This document shows positions 53,291 through 64,000 of a stretch of DNA of 64,000 bases, piece by piece; the first letter of the stretch is position 1, and every line of letters starts with the position of its first letter. This DNA comes from Botryotinia globosa (Eukaryota > Ascomycota > Leotiomycetes > Helotiales > Sclerotiniaceae). The notes under the pieces were generated by a model that saw only the letters and a list, made by a program, of their open reading frames with translations, made no database searches and had not been told where the DNA came from. The stretch lies in the NCBI GenBank assembly GCA_014898425.1, contig RCSZ01000003.1:1054001-1118000 (forward strand). Reading direction: 5' to 3'. The position numbers were made by a program, and so were the translations under genes.

Positions 53291-55419
53291 TTAGCCGAAA
53301 CTTAGCTCTGCACAACAATTGTTAGCACAGGCACACTAGATTAGTATGGATCAAGGTGTTATTGCGCAGACATACCGGCATAGACAGGAGCTTGCCAAGC
53401 CTTGGCTTTAGGTCTTGCTTTTTCCTCTCCAGCGCCTTTACCTTTCCCCTCGCTACTTTTTCCACTACTAGTTTTCGTATTGATACTGACGCGGTCTCCT
53501 TCTCGTCCTCCCATTGACGACAAAGGAATTCCATTATTCACTACCGTCGCTACTCTTTCCACGCCATATATTACACCTCCATTTCCAAGTGGTAGATTTG
53601 CCATCGTGTTACCCGCCACTGAAGCGCACGCTTCCGCCGCGGCTCTCTGGCTTGCCAGACGCAATTGGTCGAAACCAAAGTTCCACTGGTCTTCTGTAAT
53701 TCGAGTTTCGCAGTGTATTTCTCCTTTCTCTGTATTAGTTTCTCCAGAACGATCTCGCAGGCCACAATTTTCAGTTAAAATGGCGTATATCCTCTCTTGA
53801 ACCTCCGTTGCTGATGGTCTTTCATCTGGCTCGGGCGAGAGCATTCTTTGAGAGATCGCAATCAATTGAGAAACGCCTCTAAATATTTTATCCTCTTTTT
53901 TTGTGGCGTCTTTGAGAAGCGTATTCATCCAGCTGTCGACTTGTGCCAAGTTTTTATGGAAGCTGGAATCTGGCATCCCTCCACCACGACCTGGAGTTTT
54001 GTTCTTAGATGATCGATGAGAGGCAAAATTCCTCGTGGCTCGCTTCATAAGAAATGTTATGATTTCAACGAAAATGGCCCCCAAAGCAAATATGTCGGCT
54101 TTTTGGGGGTCATGTCTGCCAGCTCTGCTCTGTATCCTGGTTTGCGTCGGACTTGAGCCTTCTGATTGTGAGCTGGTTGAAGTGGTATAGATTGACGAAG
54201 AGTCATTTCCCAAGGACGTTGAAGCAGTTTGAGACATAGACTCACTCGGAATATGAGCTGGACGACTAGAAGCCGGTGGTCGCGACGACACTAACCGGGT
54301 ATTGGGGAGGCTGGATGTAGAAGCTGCTGTATAATGATGCTGTTCTGGGGCAGAGTAATCGTAGGTCTCTTTATCAAATCCTCCTTTCTCCCCAGTCGAG
54401 AGCTGTGTAGGGAACACACCAGAATCACCTAGAAATATATGATTGTCAAGGTCGAGCATCACATTTGAGGGCTTTATGTTACGATGCGAAAGACCAGTTT
54501 TATGGAGAAAGGACAGGGCACCAGCTAGACAGTGAAGCCAGTTTAGAATGAGGATACGGCGATCCTGCTTTGCTAAAATCTTGAAAGATTGAGGTATTAT
54601 TGCGAGAAAGGATTTGAGCGAGTTGACGTTGGCTGGAGTCAAGAGTAGGTAACCTTTATCCTGGTGTATATAAGACGCCCACAAGGAAGTAAAATGTGTA
54701 TGTTCAACCCCTTTCATTGCCTGAATGCCCGAGAGAAATTCCTCATGTAGCATTCGTTCTGGCGAAGTGCCCAAGAGTACTCGTCTGCGTAGGAAGACAG
54801 TATCTGGCCTACCAGGTAAATGGACTTTGTCAACACTGTTCGGCAGAAGACTGGTTACTGATCTAGCGGGTCCTTTCTCTACTGGCTCTAGCGGTACCAC
54901 TTCTACATCATCGTAGTAAATATGTTCGCCTTTAGCAATATATCTAAGCAGGTAGTTGAATTGGCGCTGGAAAAACTTCTTCTCCAATTTTTCGTTCCTA
55001 TCGTAGGTCAATTGTAGCCTCCCAACCTGGTCCATGGGTATTGGCAAATCATCATCACCCCAAGAATCGTCGATGACTCCAAATATTTGATCTGGCACAC
55101 CCAAGTCCACTAAGATTAGGAATATTCTTTTGGCTTTCTCTTCAATCCATTCCATATACGTGTCATCGGTCAAGCCGTCGCCAAAGCCTAATGGCTCGTC
55201 TAGACGCTCTTGCTCGTCTGGACGTAATTTTGATGACACAAATTGACGTGTAACGGTGGTTTGGATTCTTTCCTCATCCCACCACATTGTAGGCATATCG
55301 TCTAAGATTCCATTCGAAGTCCGGGGGACACCAGCACCGGCGAAGCTAGCATATATCTGAGGGTTTGTACTAGCTTGTTGCTTACGATTCATAACCATGG
55401 AGCTTCTTCTGTACTCCAT
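53291..55419 (-). CDS. Protein kinase-fold protein, probable pseudokinase
   Basis: Two exons, 55419-53376 and 53307-53291, joined through a 68-nt intron (GTATGT donor, GCTAAC branch site, CAG acceptor). This gives 686 residues ending YAELSFG. Without splicing the frame would end MSAQ at 53359. The start is the ATG at 55419 (MEYRRSSMVMNRKQ); the frame is open upstream only from a TTG. The kinase C-lobe is clear: HRNIKPSNVMLDLDNHIFLGDSG (312-334), DYSAPEQHH (activation-segment end), KADIFALGAIFVEIITF, and RMLSPEPDERPSATEV. The key residues are altered: HRD is HRN (Asn314), DFG is DSG (332-334), and the strand expected to carry the ATP-binding Lys reads FLRRRVLL. Catalysis is therefore doubtful. 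The N-terminal 200 residues resemble the extension seen in fungal kinase-like proteins. Confidence 0.8.
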
Positions 55420-57889
55420 GGCTGGAGTATTCAGAAACTTTAACAAGTTGTTATAGATCGAGTACGAAGGTAGAATTGTTGCGATTGGCAGATAACAAGC
55501 TGGATGTAATCTATTGGCAACAGTGCGAAAGCGGGAAAGAGGATCAGATGGTGAGGGGCGAAAACATGAGAGAATCCCAGCCAAAAGGCATATATTCCAC
55601 TTTTGATTGATCGCGTGGGTGAGACAGAAAGTCCTGGAGAATGTTTAGTGGGTTTCAGTGCATTGGATGCATTGGATGCAATCCTCAATTGCATGAACTG
55701 CTTGATAGTGCGAGGGATTGAGTTTATCGAAACGAGTAATCAATACGTTTATCGCTATCCTTGCAATCTTGCCCGGGTGCTAAGGCATAGCGTGGTGACG
55801 AGGCTCCTTATCAAAGTTTCTTTGACAGCAAATATTGAGTGAGACAAGCCTTATTTGTGTATAGTATTACCAAGGTGATCTAAGGTCTTGGTATGTATCT
55901 GCACTGTGCAGTATCGCTGTGGTTGAATTGTTTTTGGTTACTCAAGTCGTAAATAGACCCGGGGTTTGCAGCTTGTCTAGACGGAAACAATGAATGTTGT
56001 ATAGAGCGATACAATAGATGAGCGTCGCGAAGCATGAATCTTCTAAACGATAAGAACGAATTCCAGGTATTTGCGTTGATATGACAGATCATGTTTGTGT
56101 ATGACTTGAAAACGAGCTGTACCATCTCCTTGGCGGGGTTGAAGAAATACAAGACTCAAAATGCTCACTGATGAGAAGAACTCGTTATTGAGATCGGTTT
56201 TGCCACGAGGCGTTTCTGCGGTTATCTACAGGACAATATCAATGCCATGCTGCTAGAGGATGTCTCGTTGCATGCGAAGTATATGATTGGCAGTATCCAA
56301 ACAATCCTCCGTTTGATTTCGCAAAATGAGCCTTCGTGTACCATTTCCTATTCAAACTATTGAAAGAGCCTTCGACAGGATCTGGAAGTATTTCTGGTTT
56401 GGTGTGCTTTCGGGTAGGGGTCTCGTGTTTGATTCATTCAAACAACTTTGGAAGACTTCTGCTTCAGATTTGTGTAAATGGTCCCGAGGTCACGATAAGC
56501 TTTGACAGTGCCTACAGAGTAAATGTACTTTGATACGTGGGGGTCACAGAACATGTGGGTGGTCGATCATGAGTTTCGCAGGGGGCTCGCAGCAACGAGT
56601 CATCTTGCAAGGCTGAGTTGTAGATCCTTTTCTTGAAATTCGTGGCCGCAATAGATAGAAGTATAGGCAATTCTGATTCCAAAGCGTAGAGTGTCAAGCT
56701 CCTCCCTACAATCCATTCTCTGTTGGCACAAAGACTGATCAAGATGGGCCAAAGTATTTGTGGTACCGTTCCACGTACCGAACAGAGGCCCTATCTCCGG
56801 GTATTCAAGTGCCACCTCATGAAGGATACGTTGATTGAGCTTCCTGATAGGTTGAAATAACCAGTCGAGAAGAAACCGGCATCATCATGATAATCAAAGC
56901 CACATCAATTGAGACCAGCTTTGCGAGGCGGCTCACTATGCCGATACGGAGATATTGTCAGTCAGGTATCAAAAGATAAAGGTAGTTGATCCGAAAACAT
57001 AGTCTCCACTAGGAACCAGACCGGGTTGCAGTCATACAGCAGTGAAAGAACGGTCGGATATGTACCACAGGAGGTTGATATAGGATATGTGATCAGCCGT
57101 AGATAAGTTGCAATTTAGAGAAGCTGAACCATAGCAAGGACCTGAGATTAATTTCCCGTAAGAACCGAATGATATTCTGCGACCCCCCGTTACGATATTG
57201 GTGTGCATCACACTCGCAATCTGGATGAGTGATCGGAGCAGGAAAGGCATTGAATGTCATTCGATTTTTGATATTCCATTCTCAGAGAATCATTGGGAAT
57301 CATTGTACGACAGGCGAGAAGAATATCTGATGCAGAAAGTTTCCTTATTCCAACGCGTGGAAAAGTTGAATACACTTTTGCTATTCGTTTGGAAAATCAA
57401 CACTGGGTTTCACTCCCTCTTGCCTAACACAGACGACACGTGATATGATACACCAGGCCTTCCCATTTCATGTAACCAATATATGTACCTGCTATATTCA
57501 ATTCAAGTGCATAGGAGTTGATACTCAATTTATCAATTTGGGGCGGGCCATTTTCATATATTTCCCATCTATGGTTGATAATTCTATATTATGTATCAAA
57601 ATATGTCCCAGTCTAACGCCCTACGATTCGGGGGTCATTTTCCTCACCCTCCAGAGTTATGAATGAGGCTTCCAAAACGCAAAATCACAGACCGTGGGTA
57701 TCGAATTCCATCCAGTATTATCGTGTGTCCAAATTTACCTATTCCATAACGCCAATGCTAAAATACCAATATTCGCTGGCTTCCGCCAAGGAATGTAACC
57801 CGTGCTTCAGCATTTCCCTCTACCCATTACACTATGATCTGACCGTTGTTCAACGGATATAGATCCTGTGATGCAACCAGAGCCTACTC
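55420..57889. other. 2.5-kb intergenic stretch, no gene seen
   Basis: Short frames without motifs on both strands (for example 55880-56152 minus, 56336-56533 plus and 57198-57443 plus). The left end is the kinase-like gene's promoter. Confidence 0.5.
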
Positions 57890-58324
57890 TTATTGTACCA
57901 AGTTTCCTTGGAAGGTATCAAATGTTTGAATCTGAGCCTTCAAACCATCGTTAATGAGATCTAAGCAAAGTCGAGATGCTGTGCTTGTGTGAGCATGTAC
58001 ATTGAAGGTTCATTAGGATTGAAGATTGTACTGACGTCTAGGAACTTCCTCAAGCAGCCAACCGTTTTCCAAAGCCTCTACAGCAGCTTCCAATCTTGCC
58101 GATTGATAACAGTGATACTCCTTCTGCAATGCCAACATCCTTTCCCAGCATTCTGCGTCTGACTCATTTGGACTGGCCAAAACCCGTGACCTCAAAATAT
58201 CCGAAAGTCCACTGGAGTTTTGGGCGAGTGGTGAAGAGCTTTGATTGTCTGTTCCAGGAGTCGACGGTGTGCTACGGAGTTCTCTTTCGAAGCTTCCTTC
58301 CCGTGAAGATTGTGTCGAAGACAT
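57890..58324 (-). CDS. Small two-exon hypothetical protein
   Basis: Exons 58324-58036 and 57960-57890 are joined by a 75-nt intron (GTCAGT donor, TAG acceptor) that keeps frame, giving 119 residues. The protein starts MSSTQSSREGSFERELRSTP, is Ser-rich and disordered for about 60 residues, then has a helical region (WERMLALQKEYHCYQSARLE, then AVEALENGWLLEEVP). The second exon adds HLINDGLKAQIQTFDTFQGN. The sensible C-terminal extension supports the intron. No family recognised and no signal peptide. The frame upstream of the ATG is open but hydrophobic and unlikely to be translated. Confidence 0.5.
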
Positions 58325-59097
58325 GATTGGACAATATCGAAGCCACGTGATCGTGATCATGCGGATATTTAGGATTTTGTTGCGAGATACTGTAGTGGTT
58401 TTCGGGAAAGCCAAAAGCATACTCCAATGGTGGAATTGAAAGAAAAAAAGTATTGCGTCAAGCACAAAAAGCAAAGTAACACGGCTCAGCATGGCTGGCA
58501 CTTAGCTTTATATGCCAGAGAATTTTGATTGAGTATCCACTCCCGAATGTCCCGAGCTTTTTATGGCATATTGATGACCACTGCCTCAATCATTCTTTCA
58601 TTTCATTGCATGAATAGCATAGCATAGCAAATGCCGGAGTATGATTTGGAGCTTAATTTGTCTGCTAACCAATGATCACCAGGCGCACCAACCAGATGCG
58701 TATGACAGCAGATGCGGATAAGCATATGAAATGACTCAGGTTATTGCAGGCCATCTACGACTAGAATCGAGGGAGGGCTGTTGGGGATTGTCAGCGGTTA
58801 GCATGTAGGTAGCATTGTCGCACTGAAGGGAGTAAGTCAGCTCAACGGTCTACTTACTCTATCTACGAGTAGTTGGCCGTAACAACAAGTAGTGTTCAGG
58901 GAGTGGCCAAGAAGACATTATGGTGTAGGATTCTCTTCATTGCCATCTCAAAGTGTTTAAGATTTCGAATGTGAATGGCGTGTATGAGCTTTGAAGACGA
59001 TGGGATCCAAGGATGCAAGACGGTTTGGTTTGTACGAAGTATGCATGCTTTTCGGCACATGAGATTTTTAAGTGGGGGGGGGAAACTATCCAGCCAT
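58325..59097. other. Intergenic, no gene seen
   Basis: Upstream region of the small hypothetical gene. No motif was recognised. Confidence 0.5.
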
Positions 59098-59168
59098 GAT
59101 CCATCCATCCATCCATCCATCCATCCATCCATCCATCCATCCATCCATCCATCCATCCATCCATCCAT
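59098..59168. repeat. (CCAT)n microsatellite, about 17 copies
   Basis: An uninterrupted tetramer array preceded by a G9 run (59074-59082). Met-Asp-Gly-Trp frames on the minus strand are artefacts. Confidence 0.95.
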
Positions 59169-59252
59169 GTCGATGACCACCAGTGAACCTCAGTTTTATA
59201 GAAATTTTCTATATAACTGACTAATCATATCATACGACATATTATGTAAGAA

Positions 59253-59590
59253 AGAGTTGAGGCCATCGCTCATTATACATATAATGCTTTTCTGGCTAAA
59301 ATATAGAATGATTCAATTTTTTATATTCTAGTTTATTTACTATAATAAAAGATGAAATTATAAATTCTTTTAGATAATATTATTTAATTAAACAAATCTT
59401 ATAAAAAAATAAATAGAATAATTTTTTACATACTTCAATTATAATTATTTATTATTTTCAATTTTTTAGAAAAGAAAATATAAAGATTTAAATAAAATAT
59501 TTGATATAATAATTTATACAGAAAACCCTTATTTTTGTAAGGATTTTATTATATTTGTGATAGGGGTATGGTGAGCGACAGCCTCAACTC
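59253..59590. mobile_element. TIR element in a very A+T-rich block
   Basis: The left terminus (about 59253-59278, AGAGTTGAGGCCATCGCTCA and on) is an inverted copy of the right terminus (about 59565-59590; reversed, AGAGTTGAGGCTGTCGCTCA and on). They match at 22 of 26 positions and all four differences are transitions. About 290 bp between the ends is extremely A+T-rich with no coding capacity. The flanks (GTAAGA outside left, reversed TTGTA outside right) do not give a clear target-site duplication. This is most likely a non-autonomous, RIP-mutated DNA transposon remnant. Confidence 0.65.
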
Positions 59591-60591
59591 TTACAACTAA
59601 CCACCTGCATACTTTCATGGATTACAAGTATGATTTTGTGTTTTGTGAACTGGAACTCCAACTCCAACTCCCCGATAAGGTTCACCAGTTACGATACCGA
59701 GAACACTCATCCATTTGCATATATACGGTACAGCACGAGGATACATGCAACACTCGGCGTACATATCACGCCACACGGCAGGTGTTCGTAGATCCGCTAA
59801 CAGGCACGCAATGCAATGCAGCACACCAATTTTTTACCAATTTTTTACCAATTTTTTCTTTCTCAAAATTCGAAAAGAGTGTTGCTGTCACTTCCCGAAG
59901 AACTCCCAGTCCACGCAAACAATCTGTTAGAACTTAGGTCTCGAATCATCGTTGTTGCCAGGGAATCGATGTGTTGGTTTCACAATGCTATGTAGGATGG
60001 ATGTATCTATCCGTCCAGTCAAACAAAACCTTCGCCTGAGACTTTGTGTAAGTTACAATGGATATCCCTGGCGCCAGGTTATCAAAAAATCGATTCCCTT
60101 TTACATTAATCATGAACAGCGAATTATGAGGTCAGCGAATCTTGACCTCATAATTGATGGCGCATTTTAAAGTGTTTTCCGCATGGATCAATGTTTTTGC
60201 CACAGCAAGATTTGATAATACTCTGTACTGCATGAGGAACTCCTGAGATGAGATTATCAAAGGAAGCTGGAGGACTTCATCATCTCCTCCTCCTATTTGA
60301 CTCGGTTGGTCAAAGCTGATATGTACTGAGTCCTGACTTCGGACCTAGTGATGACTGCTGATTAACTGGTTCCTTCCTGGTGAATTAGCAAAAACAAAAC
60401 TTTAATGGATTTGACCCCGGCCTAACAGATGGGATCTACTGATTATGTTCCGGACAAGTCATGGCCGCCGAAGCAATCATCGGGTGTGTCACAGGAGTCG
60501 TCGTTTCAGCGAAGTTTTGGTCCCTGATCAGCAAGCACTCTGAACAAAGTATTTGCCAAAAGGAGTAAAAAATTCAAAATAATATGTCTGA
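59591..60591. other. Intergenic, micro-ORF candidate only
   Basis: No supported gene. A 35-codon frame at 60461-60568 is discussed in the findings. Short triplicated TTTTTTACCAA-type sequence occurs near 59828-59860. Confidence 0.5.
60567..60572 (-). terminator. Pol III terminator (T6) of the tRNA gene
   Basis: Six T on the minus strand, 19 nt beyond the tRNA 3' end at 60592, suitable as an RNA polymerase III stop. Confidence 0.6.
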
Positions 60592-60690
60592 TTCCGGTAC
60601 GGGGAATTGAACCCCGGTCTCCCGCGACCTATGTGAAGCTCGAAGGCCTTCATTGAGAGGCGGAAATGCTAGCCACTACACCATGCCGGA
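60592..60690 (-). tRNA. tRNA-Glu (CTC) with an intron
   Basis: The minus strand shows a full tRNA: 5' acceptor strand TCCGGCA, A box TGGTGTAGTGGCTAGCAT, anticodon loop CTCTCAA with anticodon CTC, and the T arm GACCGGGGTTCAATTCCCCG with a perfect B box, ending CCGGA plus the discriminator A. About 27 extra bases sit after position 37, the normal place for a nuclear tRNA intron, and the 3' half of the anticodon stem (GCGGG) pairs with TCCGC. Position 6:67 of the acceptor stem is a C-A mismatch, which is slightly unusual. Glutamate identity rests on the anticodon and the overall match to fungal tRNA-Glu. Confidence 0.88.
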
Positions 60691-62915
60691 TTATCTGCTA
60701 TATTTGATGCCGAAATAGCGCTTGTGCTAGCTAATGTACTCCACGTTTGTTGATCAAAGGAAACTTGCAAAGACTTAAGCGAGTATCACGTGAGTATTAG
60801 TCACTTGGCGGAAGGTGTGGGGTGAATTCAGTGTTTACGACGTGTATTCTAATAGGAAAAAGAGAGGCACAAGTGAAATCGTATTGTACAGGGGCAATAC
60901 TACATCGGTGTTCTTGGTATTTCCACAGCTTAATGACTGATATCGAAATCCATCTCTACGTACTTTTCTTTCTCTCTTAGCTTCTCTCTCATCCCTCCTA
61001 ATTGAAATCCAAAAGTTCGAAAATCTGGTATCATTTAAGGCTCAAGTGCCTTGATCAATCGATATAAATCAGAAGATGATCATTATCTCATCCATTTACT
61101 GATCATTTCAATGATCTTTCAGGAGGTCTACTAGGCAAATATCGTCCGAGTTTATGCCTCTATTTGCTCCAGTATTTGCTTAAATGTTGTTATATTGACA
61201 TTAGAGGGAGCGAGTTCCTTAGCCGTCATACCCAAGATTGGTTTCCTAGAATACTGCATGTTCTCCGATATAGTTGAAGTTGCCTCTGATTCGACTACTC
61301 ACGTTGATTTTCAAACTTTTAGTCTAATGATATCAATGTTTTGCTATAATGTTATCTCAGAGTTCTGGATAATCAAGGGTATATAGCCTTTCATTGACTC
61401 GATCTATAAATATCTTTGAGGGAAAGAGCTGCGAGAAGTCGATCATTCCTCGTCTATCGATGTTGGTTCTCAAATTAGTGAAATCGAAGAAGAAGAATGA
61501 TTATGCCATACGTACTCATTTTTACATTTGGATTTATGAATGCTACGTTTATCTAATGGTATTAAATCGCCACGCCATCCCCGTTATGCTTCTCCCATTT
61601 ATCCCTCTTTGAGTCAGTGCCGATGAAATTGAAAGACAGTAAAAATACAATTTCCAGTCTCCTCATCGTATAGTTCATCGGAATCCCAACCTAATATCTA
61701 TACCAAATATACTGCCTGCTTCGTCCAACCTAACATCAGTATCCAAACAAGACCTACCCTCAACGAGCGCGACTCACTCATATTGTTCTTTTTCTTTCAC
61801 CGTTAAACCTAGATATAGCCTTATGATACGACAAGCTGACCCGACATAGAAGCTCAGAGCATAGGAACGGCTGGAAACCCGATTCCACGGGTCAGATAAC
61901 AAGCAGAGTGAGAATCGAAAAGGTTTTCCATGCTGATGGGCCGACCAACTTCGACTTCACATTATGTATCTTATGACTACCCCTCAAGAGTGAGTATTTG
62001 ACCACATTTTCAACAGAGATCCACCACCCTAAAGAACAAAATCATCTCTAAGGATTGGCAAGCACAAGCATATGCTATCAGCAAACAAAAAAAGAAAGCC
62101 GGGATCACTCCACTCAAGAAAGCACGTCAAATGTTGTCTAGAGGGATATGATGCATACTAATGAACTCCAAACAAATAGGCGGAATCTTCGTATCAACTT
62201 TCCAAGATAGGCACTCTCACTGTATTCTCGCTCCATTAGGACGGTCTCGACAGGTTCAACCACAGGGAACTGTTTTTTTTTAGCAATGATAACAAATTAT
62301 CAAGTCGCCATTCTTTAGGGGAAAGGGGGTTGAAGACTAATTTCTTGTTAAAAAGTTGACGACAGCAAGGTCAAGATAGAAATCTTGGAAAGAGGCAAGT
62401 TTAGCGAACGAGGAAAGAATGACCAATATTAAACTTTTACAAACATTTAGAAGCAAGACTGATTTTTCATGGTTTTGATTCAAATTCATTGAAAACTATT
62501 TACATGAAGAGGGGATTTATCCAATGAAGTAAATGTTAACCCTCGTCTCCAGCCTATATCACAAAAAATCCGTCCTCTAAAATTAGCCATCTAAAGACAT
62601 TGTCCTAATATGCGGATGTAAAATTACATGAAGACGACCTTGATAGACATCCCATACTAATGAGTTTGAAATTTAACCTCTTCAAAGATCATAAGGTGAA
62701 TCCTCACCAATACTGTATATCCAAAACCTATGTTGCCCAGTTGATCCACTCCTATGTATGCCTGAATATGAATTAGTTATCGAATGCATATGCAAAAAAC
62801 GCCATCGCCTCCGAGCCCAGGCTATATGTAAATCATCGCTCTCATATAATCGTTCATTATTCAAATCTCAATCAAAAGACCAAAACTTGTGACAAATAAT
62901 GCAATCAAAAAGTGT
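60691..62915. other. 2.2-kb intergenic stretch, no gene seen
   Basis: Short frames only (for example 61195-61386 and 61394-61612). No repeats of note. The right part is the 3' flank of the transcription-factor gene. Confidence 0.5.
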
Positions 62916-64000
62916 TTACCACCAATTCCCCACACCGCCCAAGGTATTTGCATCTGGTCCTTGTTGGCCTGTTTGACTTTGGAAATCCCTCGCCAAATCA
63001 TCCCAGCCAACCCAGCCAGGATCGCCATCAATGGCATTCATGTCAAGATCTAATAAGGCATTGTCATGCATCAACCAAGATATTTGAGTCTGGTCTTGTA
63101 ATTGTTGTTGCTGTTGCTGCATTTGAAGTTGAAGTTGTATCTGCTCGGGCGCTAGCATACCCATTCCTGCTACCTGAGGAGAAACTTCCATGCCAAAATC
63201 ATTATTGAATTCCTGCTGCTGCTCCCTATAATGTGAAGTTTGTTTCGCTTCCGATACCGGTACGTTGGTAGCATCATGTATTGAACTTTGAGCTCTGCGT
63301 ATGGCGACAGGACAATCGTGAGGGGCTCCTTCCCAATGATCATGATCTTCATCGTTTTCTTCTTCCATCGAGCTCATATTTTCTTCTCGCTTTCTCCGAG
63401 CTCTTGCCATGAGTTTTCGCATGGGTTGCCAAAACATACCGCGTTTGCTGCTACCGACAGCAGAGCTCCAATCGTTAAACGCACTGTCAATAGCTTGCCA
63501 AGCTCGCTCCACGAGTGGAGAATTCTTGCGAACAGAGAGTTCGCCAAGAATAAAAGCAATGGCGTGCCATTGTACCTGTAGTTACAGCGGTCAGTAGTGT
63601 TCAGTACCACGATGTCCAACATATACATACATAAGTGCGGAATAGCCAGCCCCATTTCTTGGTAGAAGCTTCTGTCTCCAAGATTCTTGAATACTCGATA
63701 ATTTCGATAGATGACTTGAGAAGACGGTCCTTCGTGTGTGGAGATAAACATTGAGGCCTACCAGGTTGGATCAATGGATGGTAGATTATCAACGACATCT
63801 TTGCAAATATGAGACGTGCCACTGTACCCGCTACCCACTACCGTTTGAAAGATTAGTAAATAAGCAATGCAATCAGAATCTGCGGGTGTACGCGAGGTAT
63901 ACATCGCATTCTCTTTGTAGATTTGAATAATCAAGATAAAGCACGAATAAAAGCTTTTGCTTACATAGAGAGGGCCTGCATTCTCACAGTATTTGAGATA
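62916..64000 (-). CDS. Probable fungal transcription factor, C-terminal part (partial)
   Basis: The gene runs off the right edge. Visible exons on the minus strand are 64000-63965 (ending ENAGPLY), 63837-63631 and 63575-62916. The introns are 127 nt (GTAAGC/TAG) and 55 nt (GTATGT/CAG), and both preserve phase 0. The 300 visible residues resemble the end of the fungal-specific transcription-factor middle homology region: ARLIFAKMSLIIYHPL, KSSIEIIEYSRILETEASTK, WLFRTYVQWHAIAFILGEL, then VERAWQAIDSAFNDW. A basic segment (MRKLMARARRKREE), a Gln-rich stretch (QLQLQMQQQQQQLQDQ) and a Trp-ending C-terminus (GGVGNWW) follow. A Zn2Cys6 domain would lie outside the window, so the DNA-binding class is inferred. 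Confidence 0.6.

Overview
This is a filamentous ascomycete chromosome segment. The genes have short introns (47 to 87 nt) with GTRWGT donors, CTAAC-like branch sites and YAG acceptors, and the coding potential is low-intron and fungal in style. The protein set (fungal-type phospholipase C, an AsaB/CmcJ-like enzyme, a fungal phosphotransferase-family protein, a fungal kinase-like protein) together with the A+T-rich intergenic DNA points to Leotiomycetes, probably a Botrytis/Sclerotinia-type fungus. The genus is an inference that I could not test.

Left third (1 to about 20,500): gene-poor. It begins with the decayed remains of a DEAD-box RNA helicase on the minus strand (about 150-1072), which carries an internal tandem duplication of its motif Ia segment. 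Further broken coding-like stretches follow. Two related copies of a small terminal-inverted-repeat element lie at 1468-1561 and 7793-7967. Other features are a 20-bp perfect palindrome next to a tRNA-like box pair (about 5291-5400), a 33-bp tandem duplication, a weakly supported 192-codon ORF (11199-11777), and long simple-sequence arrays: (T8-9 G)n at 16657-16855 and a 9-mer at 18396-18707.

Middle (20,560-31,118): an intronless phosphoinositide-specific phospholipase C gene (PLC1 type) lies between strand-asymmetric, repeat-rich flanks. The upstream flank is almost free of G and the downstream flank is almost free of C. The downstream flank also holds a pogo/Fot1-like MITE with TA target duplications (26796-27187) and (AGAAAG)n and (GGTTGATG)n arrays. 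An AsaB/CmcJ-like oxidoreductase-family gene follows on the minus strand.

Right half (31,996-64,000): ordinary housekeeping gene territory. In order it holds a large AT-hook protein (+), RPN6 of the 26S proteasome lid (-), the head-to-head SOF1/DCAF13 ribosome-biogenesis WD40 gene (+) whose first exon is only the ATG, a small Cys-containing hypothetical protein (+), an aminoglycoside-phosphotransferase-fold protein (-), the six-exon CCT gamma chaperonin subunit (+), a PRKRIP1/DUF1168 splicing-factor homologue (-), a DET1-like histidine phosphatase with a long disordered tail (+), a kinase-fold protein whose signature residues are replaced (candidate pseudokinase, -), a small two-exon hypothetical gene (-), a third TIR element in a very A+T-rich block, an intron-containing tRNA-Glu(CTC), and the C-terminal part of a probable fungal transcription factor running off the right edge (-).

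The genes are individually transcribed and there is no operon-like pathway. Shared promoters are likely for RPN6/SOF1 (252 bp between start codons), for AsaB-like/AT-hook (877 bp) and for PRKRIP1-like/DET1-like (512 bp). The unusual material is mostly repeat and element biology (TIR mismatches that are nearly all transitions, as expected of RIP-type mutation) and the degenerate kinase. I did not find a convincing new multi-gene system.
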